Part shown: positions 24,702 through 32,712 of the stretch, one piece after another
Layout: every line of letters starts with the position of its first letter
How positions within the stretch are numbered: position 1 is the first letter of the stretch
Notes under the pieces: model-generated
Told to the model about the DNA's origin: nothing
Databases searched by the model: none
Seen by the model: the letters and a program-made list of their open reading frames with translations, nothing else
Program-made: the position numbers and the translations under genes
Assembly: GCF_900343145.1 (NCBI RefSeq)
Contig: NZ_LT996886.1
Coordinates: 682,001 to 746,000 of the forward strand
Origin: Tessaracoccus timonensis
GTDB taxonomy: Bacteria > Actinomycetota > Actinomycetes > Propionibacteriales > Propionibacteriaceae
Reading direction: 5' to 3'
Length of the DNA stretch: 64,000 bases

Positions 24702-25483
24702 CCACCAGCGGCCACCCCAGTCCCGTCATGGAGCTCCTGCTCGAGGAGCGTTCCGGCCCAGGCGACGCACTGTCGTGGCAGCTCGCCTTGGGAGCAGTGG
24801 TGGAGTCCCTTCCTTGGATGGGCGACGAGCCGTTCGAACCCTATGCCGGCACTGCGCGACCGATGCCCCTGCTGCCGCCGTTCATCGTCGAGCTGTGGTC
24901 TCAGCCATACGCTCCAGCCCGGCAGGTCGAACTCGGCACGCCTGAATTTCTACGGCTTACGAACTCCCCCGTCGTCCAACCGTCGACGAGCGCACGCTGG
25001 TTCACCCTCCCAGCCCTGCTGGAGGGGGCCTGCCTGGAGACCACAGCTGGGCCCTGGCTTGGAGCCCCGTCAGTAGCTGCCTTCGGTATGGAAGATTCGC
25101 ACATCCAGACCGGCCCAGATTGGTTCGACGAGATGCAAGCGAGGGCGATCGTCCCCACCTTCGACGCTCGCGTCGCTGAAATCGATAGCCCCGAGGCTTG
25201 GGTTCGACTGGTCGAGCGATTCCCGTCCATGTTCGACCACAAACCCGACGTGCACAGCTACCAGCACGACTTGGCCCACTGGTTTTCAGGCCACACCCTG
25301 TATGAGCCCCACTGGCCGAGCGTCGCGCAACACTACGACGCCATCCACCTCACCCAGCTGGCGTATGTGCAGTGCGCGTATGCCCCCATTCCCTGCCTCG
25401 ATGGCGTCACGACCATCACAGGCTGGGGCCCAGACGTCACCGTCTGGCTTCGCCATCCCCACGGAAGTCAGCGAGCGAGCTGA
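24698..25483 (+). CDS. Hypothetical protein, Trp/Pro-rich
   Basis: The protein has about 261 residues from GTG 24698; ATG 24686 would add four. It is hydrophilic, rich in Trp, His and Pro, and has no signal peptide. Notable stretches are ALSWQLALGAVVESLPWMGD, HSYQHDLAHWFSGHTLYEPH and YVQCAYAPIPCLDG with two cysteines. I do not recognise a family. Its coupling to the small acidic upstream gene and its place in a lower-GC accessory stretch suggest horizontally acquired partners, possibly an effector/immunity or TA-like pair, but no catalytic motif supports this. Confidence 0.55.
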   Translation: MTTSGHPSPVMELLLEERSGPGDALSWQLALGAVVESLPWMGDEPFEPYAGTARPMPLLPPFIVELWSQPYAPARQVELGTPEFLRLTNSPVVQPSTSARWFTLPALLEGACLETTAGPWLGAPSVAAFGMEDSHIQTGPDWFDEMQARAIVPTFDARVAEIDSPEAWVRLVERFPSMFDHKPDVHSYQHDLAHWFSGHTLYEPHWPSVAQHYDAIHLTQLAYVQCAYAPIPCLDGVTTITGWGPDVTVWLRHPHGSQRAS

Positions 25484-25499
25484 ATGCCGCACCACACCC

Positions 25500-25551
25500 G
25501 TCAAAGTGTGAGATCTGTTGCGGAAACCCGTAACAAATCTCACACTATGAC
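25500..25551. repeat. 52-bp inverted repeat after the accessory gene cluster
   Basis: The arms 25500-25519 (GTCAAAGTGTGAGATCTGTT) and 25532-25551 pair over 20 bp with two mismatches, and the 12-nt loop carries CGG-AAAC-CCG. It is AT-richer than its surroundings. No T-run follows, so it resembles the other palindromes more than a terminator. Confidence 0.8.
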
Positions 25552-25599
25552 GCCTCACGCAGCTGGGCAGTGCTCTGCCGCACACCGCTGTGTCGCGAC

Positions 25600-25706
25600 C
25601 GGCTCATCCTCGACGACATCCCTCGCCGCATCCTGTTGCTGGGCCTGCGCGACGAGGCGTCGGCGATGGAAGTACCAGGCATCGAGCAGCGGGATGAGCG
25701 CCGCGA
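25600..25706 (-). pseudogene. MATE transporter 3'-end relic
   Basis: About 100 bp closely match the 3' end of the intact MATE gene (28872-28971). The stretch from GGGCCTGCGCGACGAGGCGT to the GAGCGCCGCGA junction is nearly identical. It corresponds to the C-terminal IPLLxAWYFHRRRLVAQA part. It stops sharply at about 25706, where the antitoxin relic begins, so it marks a recombination junction. Confidence 0.75.
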
Positions 25707-25763
25707 GTCGACGCCGCCAGGCTCCGTGAGGACATCGACGCCATCGTGCACCAGTCGCTGTGA
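25707..25763 (+). pseudogene. Antitoxin C-terminal relic
   Basis: An open frame reading VDAARLREDIDAIVHQSL then TGA resembles the tail of a VapB/Phd-type antitoxin. Its 5' part has been replaced by the MATE fragment. It overlaps the broken PIN toxin that follows. Support is only its sequence character and position. Confidence 0.45.
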
Positions 25764-26178
25764 GCAGCAGCTAGCCAGCCGGGCTGCTCGATACCAGCAC
25801 GCTCATCGACCTGGTCGGGCTCGATCCGGACAGCCTTCCCACGGGCCGGCCATCTGCACGATCACGTTGGCCGAGCTCTCCGTCGGCCCTCTGGTGGCGA
25901 GATCTCCCAGAGAACGCGCAGCACGGCAAGCACTGCTGCAGCAAGCCGAGGCCGATTTCGAGCCGTTCCCCTTCGATGCCAGCGCCGCACGAGCATTCGG
26001 GTCGGTCACCGCATCGCTGCGTCAGGCTGGCCGCAAGCCGGCTGCGCGGGCCTTCGACGCGCTGATCGCCGCCGTTGCGGTGTCACAGAATCTGCCGCTC
26101 TACACCGCGAATCCCGCTGATTTCGCCCACATCGATGGCCTTGAGGTGCGCGCAGTCTCGTACCTCAAGCAGCAGTGA
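25760..26178 (+). pseudogene. Broken PIN-domain (VapC-type) toxin
   Basis: A PIN toxin can be read in two frames: GLLDTSTLIDLVGLDPDSLP, then, after loss of one base in a GC run near 25845, AICTITLAELSVGPLVARSP to the stop at 26178. The catalytic acids LDTS, LAE and FDALIAAVAV are recognisable. The putative GTG start at 25760 is followed by an in-frame TAG at codon 5. The nonsense codon, frameshift and missing antitoxin make this a decayed toxin-antitoxin locus. Confidence 0.7.
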
Positions 26179-26215
26179 CCGCGACGACGTCGTCGACGGC
26201 CCGGGCGCCGGACAG

Positions 26216-26400
26216 TCGACCGAGCCCGTCGCGCAGCGGCGCCGACGTAGGTGAGGTCCTGTTCGCACGGCATCGCCGGATGGACATGCTCGGGCTTGCC
26301 GAACAACGTGAGCGCCGAGCACTCCGCGAGCCCCTCGAAGGCGTGGAGGAATCTGGCGCGGCAATCGTCGGACATGGAGCATCCGCCGCCGCCAGGCCCT
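26216..26400 (-). pseudogene. Peptidase E-like relic
   Basis: The frame reading CRARFLHAFEGLAECSALTL and FGKPEHVHPAMPCEQDLTYV closely matches the intact peptidase E homologue at 27474-28190. The N-terminus ends at 26400, and the part after YVG is joined by an internal deletion to a downstream segment of the same gene. It is not functional. Confidence 0.75.
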
Positions 26401-26405
26401 GCCGG

Positions 26406-26897
26406 TCAGCCGATCCGGCGCAGCATGACCCCGTCGGTCTCCCGCCCCGGCACCGCGACGAAACCCTCCGCCTCGTACAGGCGCACGGCGAAATTGTCGG
26501 CCTCGACGGACAGGCTCACCTGCCGCAGCCCGTGCGCTTCCGCCTCCGCGACGACCGCCCGCAGCAATGCGCGGCCCAAGCCCCGTCCGCGCGCGGCCTC
26601 GTCCACCCACAAGCTCACCTCGGGCGTGGACTCGTCGACGAAGCCGTAGCCGCGGTCGTCGTCGGACAGCATGAGCGACCAGGCAACGCCGACGGGACCG
26701 CCGTCGGCTTCGGCGACGACCCCGAAGTCGCCGCGGGCTTCGTCGAGGCGCGTGTAGTGCCGGAACTCGGGGCGCGATCGGATCTCGTCGATCGTGAATC
26801 GGTCCCCGCACCAGTTCATCGTGCCGAGGGTCGCGCGCTCAAGGAGCGGCCCCTCGTCGGGGCGGAGCGGCCGCAGCGTCGTGTCCTGCTCAGTCAC
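26406..26897 (-). CDS. GNAT-family N-acetyltransferase
   Basis: The 163-residue protein is a GNAT acetyltransferase transferring acetyl from acetyl-CoA to an unknown amine. The acetyl-CoA pyrophosphate loop is DEAARGRGLGRALLRAVVAE, preceded by the VSLWVDEA strand. NFAVRLYEAEGFVAV is the usual alpha4/beta7 region. GTG 26897 is chosen because AAGGAG lies seven bases upstream; a TTG at 26903 is too close. The gene sits intact between two decayed copies of neighbouring genes. Confidence 0.85.
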   Translation of the reverse strand: MTEQDTTLRPLRPDEGPLLERATLGTMNWCGDRFTIDEIRSRPEFRHYTRLDEARGDFGVVAEADGGPVGVAWSLMLSDDDRGYGFVDESTPEVSLWVDEAARGRGLGRALLRAVVAEAEAHGLRQVSLSVEADNFAVRLYEAEGFVAVPGRETDGVMLRRIG

Positions 26898-26942
26898 GGG
26901 CAATCTCCTTCGGCGTGTGCGTGATGGTAAGACGCGTTCACG

Positions 26943-27470
26943 CTACTCACCCCGCGCCTCGAGTGCGAGCTGCCGTCGCTGGAAGAACCACGACCACAGG
27001 ACGGGGATGAGCCCGGGCCGCCCACGCGAACGGCCCTGCCAAGATCACGCCGATGAACCCCACCTTGTCCACCATCCACAGGCCAATCGAGCCGCGGGCC
27101 GCCAGCTGGCACACCCCGGAGACGGTGGGCGCGAGCGTCACGCTCAGCCTCTGGATCGCGCTGCGCACGACCACGAGCAGCACCAGCACGCTGTAGAGCG
27201 CCGCGTTGATGACGAGGTACTCGTGCGCCATCCGCACGACGTCCGGCGCCCCGTCGCCGACGAAGATCGACACCAAGCCGGGTCCGGCGAGCACGATGCC
27301 GACGCCGAGCACGACGCAGAAGCCGATGGCGAGGAGCAGCGAGTCCCGGACCCCGACGAGAATCCGCCGGGGCTGGTGCGCGCCCGCGTTCTGGGCCGCG
27401 TAGCTGGTCATGGCGACGCCCATGCCCATGAGTGGCACGACGATGGACGGCTGGCCTGGCGGCGGACCGG
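26943..27470 (-). pseudogene. MATE transporter, C-terminal remnant
   Basis: This encodes only the last roughly 175 residues of a MATE protein (VPLMGMGVAMTSYAAQNAGA and RSAIQRLSVTLAPTVSGVCQ segments), homologous to the intact gene at 28835-30235. A frameshift at about 27025 breaks the end; the other frame continues as IPVLWSWFFQRRQLALEARG to a TAG at 26943. The N-terminal 60% is missing. It lies directly downstream of the intact peptidase E gene. Confidence 0.8.
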
Positions 27471-27473
27471 CAG

Positions 27474-28190
27474 TCAGCCGCAGAGGCCGTTGCGCAGCTC
27501 TCTCGCCTGCAACGCCGCTTCGTGTGCAGCGTCGTCCTCCCTGCTGACCCGATAGGCCGTCCTGCCTGGACTCTCCGTGACTACCTCCGACACCGACCCG
27601 TCCCGCCAGCAGATCGCGACGCCGTCGTCGACAGCCCAGGCGTCGGGCAACTCTCCAGCAGCCACCCAACGGTGCAGCGTGTCGCGTCGGTGCGGCTCGC
27701 CGAGGTAGTGGGGACACGCCGTGCCGGGCAGCCAACCGAGCCCGTCGTGCAGCGGTGCCGGTGCGCCGAATGAGTCCGTTGAGCTCGCCTCGAACCAGCA
27801 GTTCATGCCAGCACTGATGCCTGCGAGGATCGCACCGGAATGGGCCGCAGCCGCGAGGTGTTCGGGTACCTGGTGAAGCCTCCAGATCGCCAAGAGGTTC
27901 ACCGTCGAGCCGCCGCCGACGTAGATGAGATCCTGTTCGCGCAGTATCGCCGGATGGACGTACTCGGGCTTGCCGAACAACGTCAGCGCCGAGCACTCCG
28001 CGTGTCCCGCGAAGGCGTGGAGGAATCTGGCGCGGTAGTCGTCGGAGTCTCCCGAGGCTGTGCCGACGAAGCACACGCGCGGATGGCGCTTGCCCGTGAG
28101 TTCGAGCAGATACTCGTCGATCGGGCTCAATGTGCGGCCGTCGTCGGACATTGAGAATCCGCCGCCGCCGAGGGTCACGATCGTCGTCAT
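27474..28190 (-). CDS. Peptidase E-like protein (S51 family / class I amidotransferase-like)
   Basis: The 238-residue protein has the start TIVTLGGGGFSMSDDGRTLS, RHPRVCFVGTASGDSDDYRA, and the nucleophile elbow ILAGISAGMNCWFEASSTD with the catalytic serine. PHYLGEPHRRDTLHRW supplies conserved His residues. Family members cleave Asp-X dipeptides or act on unknown substrates. It is divergent from the Nudix gene with a 46-bp gap. A degenerate copy lies at 26216-26400. Confidence 0.85.
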   Translation of the reverse strand: MTTIVTLGGGGFSMSDDGRTLSPIDEYLLELTGKRHPRVCFVGTASGDSDDYRARFLHAFAGHAECSALTLFGKPEYVHPAILREQDLIYVGGGSTVNLLAIWRLHQVPEHLAAAAHSGAILAGISAGMNCWFEASSTDSFGAPAPLHDGLGWLPGTACPHYLGEPHRRDTLHRWVAAGELPDAWAVDDGVAICWRDGSVSEVVTESPGRTAYRVSREDDAAHEAALQARELRNGLCG

Positions 28191-28236
28191 TGATACAGTC
28201 TGCCACGGCGCGCCCGGCCACTGCCAAGGAGTCAAT

Positions 28237-28737
28237 ATGCACCACGAGCCCCGCGACTGCACGTTCGACGAGGACGGCCGCTGGTTCCGGCTGCGGGCCT
28301 GCGCCGTGCTCATCCACGACGGCGCGGTGCTCATGATGGGCAACGAGCAGGACCCGTACCACTACTCGATCGGCGGAGGCGTCCGACACGGGGAGACCGT
28401 CGAGGACGCGGTCCGGCGGGAGTGCCTCGAGGAGACGGGCCTCGATCTCGAGATCGACCGCCTGGTGTTCATCCACGACCACCACTTCTCCGACACCACG
28501 ACACCCGAGCTCGCCGGGCGCGAGTGTCACGAGGTGGCCTTCTACTTCCTCATGCGCTACGACGGCCAGGAGATCCGCGACGGCAGCCTCACCACGAGCG
28601 GCCTCCCGGAGCGCTGTGAGTGGGTGCCGATCGCGGAGTTCGGGGCGAGTGGCCGCATGTACCCGGAGTTCTTCGGCACGGAGCTGGCCGAGCTGCCCTC
28701 CGCTCCCAAGCTCATCGCGACACGGACGCCCAGCTGA
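28237..28737 (+). CDS. Nudix hydrolase
   Basis: The 166-residue protein has a complete Nudix box, GGGVRHGETVEDAVRRECLE continuing as ETGLDLE. It would hydrolyse a nucleoside diphosphate derivative; the substrate cannot be predicted. AAGGA lies six bases before ATG 28237. The gene is divergent from the peptidase E homologue and convergent with the MATE gene. The 97 bp between it and MATE contain no gene I can support. Confidence 0.9.
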   Translation: MHHEPRDCTFDEDGRWFRLRACAVLIHDGAVLMMGNEQDPYHYSIGGGVRHGETVEDAVRRECLEETGLDLEIDRLVFIHDHHFSDTTTPELAGRECHEVAFYFLMRYDGQEIRDGSLTTSGLPERCEWVPIAEFGASGRMYPEFFGTELAELPSAPKLIATRTPS

Positions 28738-28834
28738 TCCTCAAGGCTTCCCAACGCGCGTCCGGATTCCATGAGAGCACGATCATAGCGCGGCTTGCGG
28801 ATCTGGACACGCGTTGTGCGGCCCGCCCGGCCGC

Positions 28835-30235
28835 TCACGCCGCATGGCAGGGTTGCAGACAGCCTGCGTCCTCCGTCTCGACGACAGCCTCCGACTCCTC
28901 GCGGGCCTGCGCGACGAGGCGTCGGCGATGGAAGTACCAGGCACCGAGCAGCGGGATGAGCGCCGCGAACCACGCCGCTGGCGCGGCGATGATGGCCCCG
29001 ATGAATCCCACGTGCTCGATCACGAGCAGCCCGATGATGGCGCGCGCGATGAGCTCGGCGACGCCGGACATCGTCGGTGCCAGTGTCGATCCGAGCCCTT
29101 GCAGCACGTTGCGAATCATGAACAGCAGCGCGAGAGCCCAGTACAGGGCGGCGTTGACCACGAGATAGTTGTGCGCCATCGTCACGACGGCGGAAGACCC
29201 GTCGCCGACGAACACCCGCACCATCGCCGTGCCGCCGAAGAAGATGGCAAGGCCGAGTAGCAGCGCGAGTCCGATGGCGAGGAAGGTCGTCTGGCGCACG
29301 CCCCGCAGGATTCGCTCGGGCTGCCGGGCTCCGGCGTTCTGCGCGACGTAGGTGGTCATCGCCATGCCGACGCTGGCCAGCGGGACGACGGCTACTTGGT
29401 CCACGCGCAGGGCGGCCGTGAAGGCGGCGACGGCGTCGGTACCGAGGCTGTTCACGCCGTACTGCAGCAGCGCGGCGCCTATGGCGATGATGGACATCTG
29501 GAAGCCGAGCGTCAGCCCCAGGCTCGATGATTCCCTGATGCGGGCGACATCGATGCGCCAGTCGGAGCGCCCGACGTGCAGCAGGGGCATGCGTCGCCCG
29601 ATCAACAGCAGACACATGAGCGCCGAGACGAGCTGGGCGAGCACCGTCGCGAGCGCCGCACCACCCACGCCCATCTGGGCCGGGCCGACGAACACGATCA
29701 CGAGAATGACGTTCAGCACGCACGCCAGGATGAGAAACAGCAGCGGTGTGCGGCTGTCGCCCAGCGCCCTGATCACTGACGTGAGGTAGTTGTAGCCGAC
29801 GGTGGCCACCGACCCTGCAAAGAACACGGCGAGGAACTCCGTCGACTGCGCCATGAGTTCCTCGGGCGTGCCCAGCAGCCTCAGCAGGAAGCTCGATCCG
29901 AACACCCCGATGAGGGTGATCGCCACAGCAATGGCGAGGCTGATCCACGCACCGGTGGTGACGGCCTTGCGCATCCCGGCGGTATCCCCGGCCCCGTACG
30001 CGCGGGACACGGGAATCGCCAAACCGGCCGACGCACCCATCGCGAACCCGAACAGCAGGAACTGCAAGCTTCCCGACGCGCCGACGGCAGCGAGCGCTTC
30101 GACGCTGATCATCCGGCCGACGACGATCGTGTCGGTGATGGCGTACACCTGCTGAAACAGGTTGCCAATGAGCAGGGGCAGCGTGAATACGACGATGAGC
30201 CGAAGCGGTGATCCGACAGTGAGGTTCTTTGCCAT
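28835..30235 (-). CDS. MATE-family efflux transporter
   Basis: The 466-residue, twelve-helix transporter of the MATE/MepA type would export cationic drugs or metabolites against Na+ or H+. Twofold pseudo-symmetry is visible: an N-half start IVVFTLPLLIGNLFQQVYAI and ITDTIVVGRMISVEALAAVG, with a matching C-half around AVAAFTAALRVDQVAVVPLA and GMAMTTYVAQNAGARQPERI. The family-typical long N-terminal helix is present. Two partial relics of closely related genes lie at 26943-27470 and 25600-25706, so the locus has been duplicated and eroded. Confidence 0.92.
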   Translation of the reverse strand: MAKNLTVGSPLRLIVVFTLPLLIGNLFQQVYAITDTIVVGRMISVEALAAVGASGSLQFLLFGFAMGASAGLAIPVSRAYGAGDTAGMRKAVTTGAWISLAIAVAITLIGVFGSSFLLRLLGTPEELMAQSTEFLAVFFAGSVATVGYNYLTSVIRALGDSRTPLLFLILACVLNVILVIVFVGPAQMGVGGAALATVLAQLVSALMCLLLIGRRMPLLHVGRSDWRIDVARIRESSSLGLTLGFQMSIIAIGAALLQYGVNSLGTDAVAAFTAALRVDQVAVVPLASVGMAMTTYVAQNAGARQPERILRGVRQTTFLAIGLALLLGLAIFFGGTAMVRVFVGDGSSAVVTMAHNYLVVNAALYWALALLFMIRNVLQGLGSTLAPTMSGVAELIARAIIGLLVIEHVGFIGAIIAAPAAWFAALIPLLGAWYFHRRRLVAQAREESEAVVETEDAGCLQPCHAA

Positions 30236-30470
30236 GGCTGACGTTTCCTCTGAAGGTGGAATCTATGCGGAGGGGAATAGGTCGACGATCGTGCAGCGTG
30301 AGGCTCTCCAATAGAAGGAGTGCGGCGCGCGGTCGCCCAAAACGAAACAAGTCTGCCATAAGTACGTACAAACGCAAACCGCCCAGTGCCTGCCGCATTT
30401 TCCGCTGCAGCGACCCCCTCGAGGGATACCTTCAAACCATCTTCTCGCTCTCCCCTGAAAGAAGGTTTCA

Positions 30471-31547
30471 ATGAAGAAGATTTCATGGGCCAAGCGGTTC
30501 GCACTAGGTGCGATGGGCGCCGTCGTGGGCGCCGCATCCTTCCTGGTTCCCGCCGAGGCCGCATCGGCCACCACTACCGCACCCGTCACGCTGCGTGCCG
30601 GCACCTCGACCCGCACTGCAGCCCTCACCACCATCCCGGGTGGAATCGGTATCAACGTCATCTGCCAGGCAAAGGGCCAGAGCATCTCTGGCACCTACAA
30701 CTCTGATTGGTGGGCGAAGATCACCTACAAGGGCAAAACCGGCTACGCATCACGCGCCTACATCCGAGTTCCTGGCGGCACCTCCGTGCCCACCTGTGGC
30801 ACGACGCGTCCCGCACCTTCCGGCAACGGCACCGTCGTTGGCGATGGGGTCAACGTCCGCTCCCAGGCCAACACCCGTAGCAGCATTCTGACGAGTATCC
30901 CGTCGGGCGCGCGCGTCGCCATCCAGTGCCAGACGCGTGGCGCAGCCGTGGCTGGCGTCTACAACACCGACTGGTGGGCGAAGGTCACCCATAACGGCAA
31001 AACCGGGTATGCCTCCCGCGCCTACATCCGCGTCGCTGCTGGCACGAACATCCCCACGTGCAAAGGTTCTTCGGCCCCCGCGCCTGGCGGCGTGAATGCT
31101 TGGACGCCGCACACCGTCGGCGCCCCGATTCGCCGCGAGCTCGTCATCGCGCGTGCAAAGTACTGGACCGACCGTCGCCTCCCCTACAACTGGAATATCA
31201 GCCACAAGGACCCGCAGGGTAAGTACTACCGTGCCGACTGCTCCGGCCTGGTCGCCATGGCGCTCCACTTGTCGTGGAGCCCCAACACCGAGTCACTCAC
31301 GCAGTACCTGCACCCGATCTCGAAGTCGTCGCTGCGCCCCGGCGACATCATCGGCAACCTCGGCCGCGGCACCGGCGGCGCCAACGGCCACGTCGTCGTC
31401 TTCAACGGCTGGGTGCCCGGCAGCAACCAGACCAAGTTCTACTCTCTCGAGCAGCAGGGCAGCGTGGGCGCAATCGCGCAGGTGCGCCCATGGGGCACGA
31501 GCTACTGGAACAAGCAGGGCTGGCGCTACAACAAGATCAGCAACTAA
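30471..31547 (+). CDS. Secreted protein with two SH3b domains and NlpC/P60-like domain
   Basis: The protein has 358 residues. A Sec signal peptide (FALGAMGAVVGAASFLVPAEA) is followed by two SH3b repeats (about 35-108 and 120-198), each with the NSDWWAKITYKGKTGYASRA-type motif. A C-terminal domain has catalytic Cys in YRADCSGLVAMALHLS and His in NGHVVVFNGWV, the order of NlpC/P60 and related amidases. It probably binds and cleaves cell-wall peptidoglycan. ATG 30471 follows GAAGG. The 235-bp upstream region contains no riboswitch I can recognise. A paralogue follows. Confidence 0.88.
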   Translation: MKKISWAKRFALGAMGAVVGAASFLVPAEAASATTTAPVTLRAGTSTRTAALTTIPGGIGINVICQAKGQSISGTYNSDWWAKITYKGKTGYASRAYIRVPGGTSVPTCGTTRPAPSGNGTVVGDGVNVRSQANTRSSILTSIPSGARVAIQCQTRGAAVAGVYNTDWWAKVTHNGKTGYASRAYIRVAAGTNIPTCKGSSAPAPGGVNAWTPHTVGAPIRRELVIARAKYWTDRRLPYNWNISHKDPQGKYYRADCSGLVAMALHLSWSPNTESLTQYLHPISKSSLRPGDIIGNLGRGTGGANGHVVVFNGWVPGSNQTKFYSLEQQGSVGAIAQVRPWGTSYWNKQGWRYNKISN

Positions 31548-31565
31548 GCATCCCTCACTACTCCT

Positions 31566-31596
31566 CGGGGCCACATCCACGACGGGTGTGGCCCCG
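31566..31596 (+). terminator. Intrinsic terminator after the SH3b-NlpC/P60 gene
   Basis: A 13-bp stem (CGGGGCCACATCC with its complement, one G-T pair) closes the 5-nt loop ACGAC, 18 bp after the stop. It separates the two paralogous wall-hydrolase genes. Confidence 0.85.
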
Positions 31597-31775
31597 TCGC
31601 TATGCACGCTCGCCCCTCCTACTCACGCGCGCGCATTGTCCACGCAGACACTTCGTGCGCAACCCTCGCACCGGCCTCGTCCGGTTCCGGCCGAACAGGG
31701 ATATCCCAAGCAAGATGCGCGATGCCGGGCCCTAGCGTCGTATTCATCTGCAACCGAATAGGGAAGGGTTCCCAC

Positions 31776-32615
31776 ATGCTGAAGCAACACTCCCGGCTCC
31801 ACAAGGCCGCCCTCGTAGCGTCTGCCGGCGCGCTCGCCGCGGTGGCCGTGACCACCCCCGCACAGGCCGCATCCGCCACCACCACCGACGCGGTGAACCT
31901 GCGCAGTGCGGCATCCACGTCGTCGCAGGTGCTCCTCACTGTGCCCGGTGGACAGTCCGTCGAGATTGAGTGCCAGACCACCGGAGAGAACGTCTCCGGC
32001 ACGTACAACTCCAACTGGTGGGCGAAGACCACCGTGAACGGGCAGACGGGCTACCTCTCGCGCGCCTACGTCACCGTCCCGTACGGTACCGACGTTCCCA
32101 CCTGCAGCGACGCACCCGCTCCTGACCCGGCGCCCGAGCCTGAACCCGGAGACGGCGTCTCCGCCACCACGCCGCACGAAGTAGGCGCTCCCATCAGCCG
32201 GGAGCACGCGAAGGCTCGCGGCATGTTCTGGATCGAGAAGCACGTTCCGTACAGCATGGCAGCGTGGACCGCGGGGCCCCTTGGCCGCAACTACCGCACG
32301 GACTGCTCCGGCTTCGTTTCCATGGCCTTCCACCTTCCGGAAGACGCCAATACGAAGAGCCTCGGCGAGAAGTACTTCACCCCAATCCCCAAGTCGGAGC
32401 TTCGCCCCGGCGATGTCATCGGCAACCTCACCCCGGACAGCCTGGGCGCTGCGGGCCACGTCGTGATCTTCGACGGCTGGGTCGAGGGCAGCAACCAGAC
32501 GCAGTTCCACAGCATCGAGCAGCGCGGCGGCAACGGGTCATGGACCGGCGTGCGCAACTTCGGTGATTCTTACTGGAACAAGCAGGGCTACCGCTACAAG
32601 CACATCACCAACTGA
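31776..32615 (+). CDS. Secreted SH3b and NlpC/P60-like protein, one-SH3 paralogue
   Basis: The 279-residue paralogue of the preceding gene has a signal peptide (KAALVASAGALAAVAVTTPA) and a single SH3b domain (NSNWWAKTTVNGQTGYLSRA). After a Pro/Glu linker comes the same catalytic domain, with Cys in YRTDCSGFVSMAFHLP and His in AGHVVIFDGWV. The linker PDPAPEPEPGDG replaces the second SH3b. GGGAAGGG lies upstream of ATG 31776. It is probably a peptidoglycan hydrolase with altered binding valency. The intergenic 228 bp hold a terminator and otherwise nothing clear. Confidence 0.88.
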   Translation: MLKQHSRLHKAALVASAGALAAVAVTTPAQAASATTTDAVNLRSAASTSSQVLLTVPGGQSVEIECQTTGENVSGTYNSNWWAKTTVNGQTGYLSRAYVTVPYGTDVPTCSDAPAPDPAPEPEPGDGVSATTPHEVGAPISREHAKARGMFWIEKHVPYSMAAWTAGPLGRNYRTDCSGFVSMAFHLPEDANTKSLGEKYFTPIPKSELRPGDVIGNLTPDSLGAAGHVVIFDGWVEGSNQTQFHSIEQRGGNGSWTGVRNFGDSYWNKQGYRYKHITN

Positions 32616-32633
32616 TCCTGGGCATGGCCCACG

Positions 32634-32664
32634 AGGGGCTCCGACGATCGCCGTCGGGGCCCCT
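32634..32664 (+). terminator. Intrinsic terminator
   Basis: A 13-bp stem (AGGGGCTCCGACG with its complement, one G-T pair) with loop ATCGC sits 18 bp after the second SH3b gene and ahead of a convergent gene. CTTCGTCG follows the stem; there is no strong T-tract. Confidence 0.8.
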
Positions 32665-32712
32665 TCGTCGTCGCCTCGCAGCCTGGCGGACGCCGCAGAT
32701 GGGCCGAACGGG

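Noticed and set aside
27474-28530. A single long minus-strand gene joining peptidase E and MATE sequence
   Set aside because: The long frame results from chance readthrough. Real genes with proper motifs lie in other frames, and the MATE part is a truncated relic.
30236-30470. c-di-AMP (ydaO-type) riboswitch before the SH3b-NlpC/P60 gene
   Set aside because: Such genes are sometimes controlled this way in actinobacteria, but I could not find the conserved core; only a weak TTCAAACC/GGTTTCAA pairing is present.
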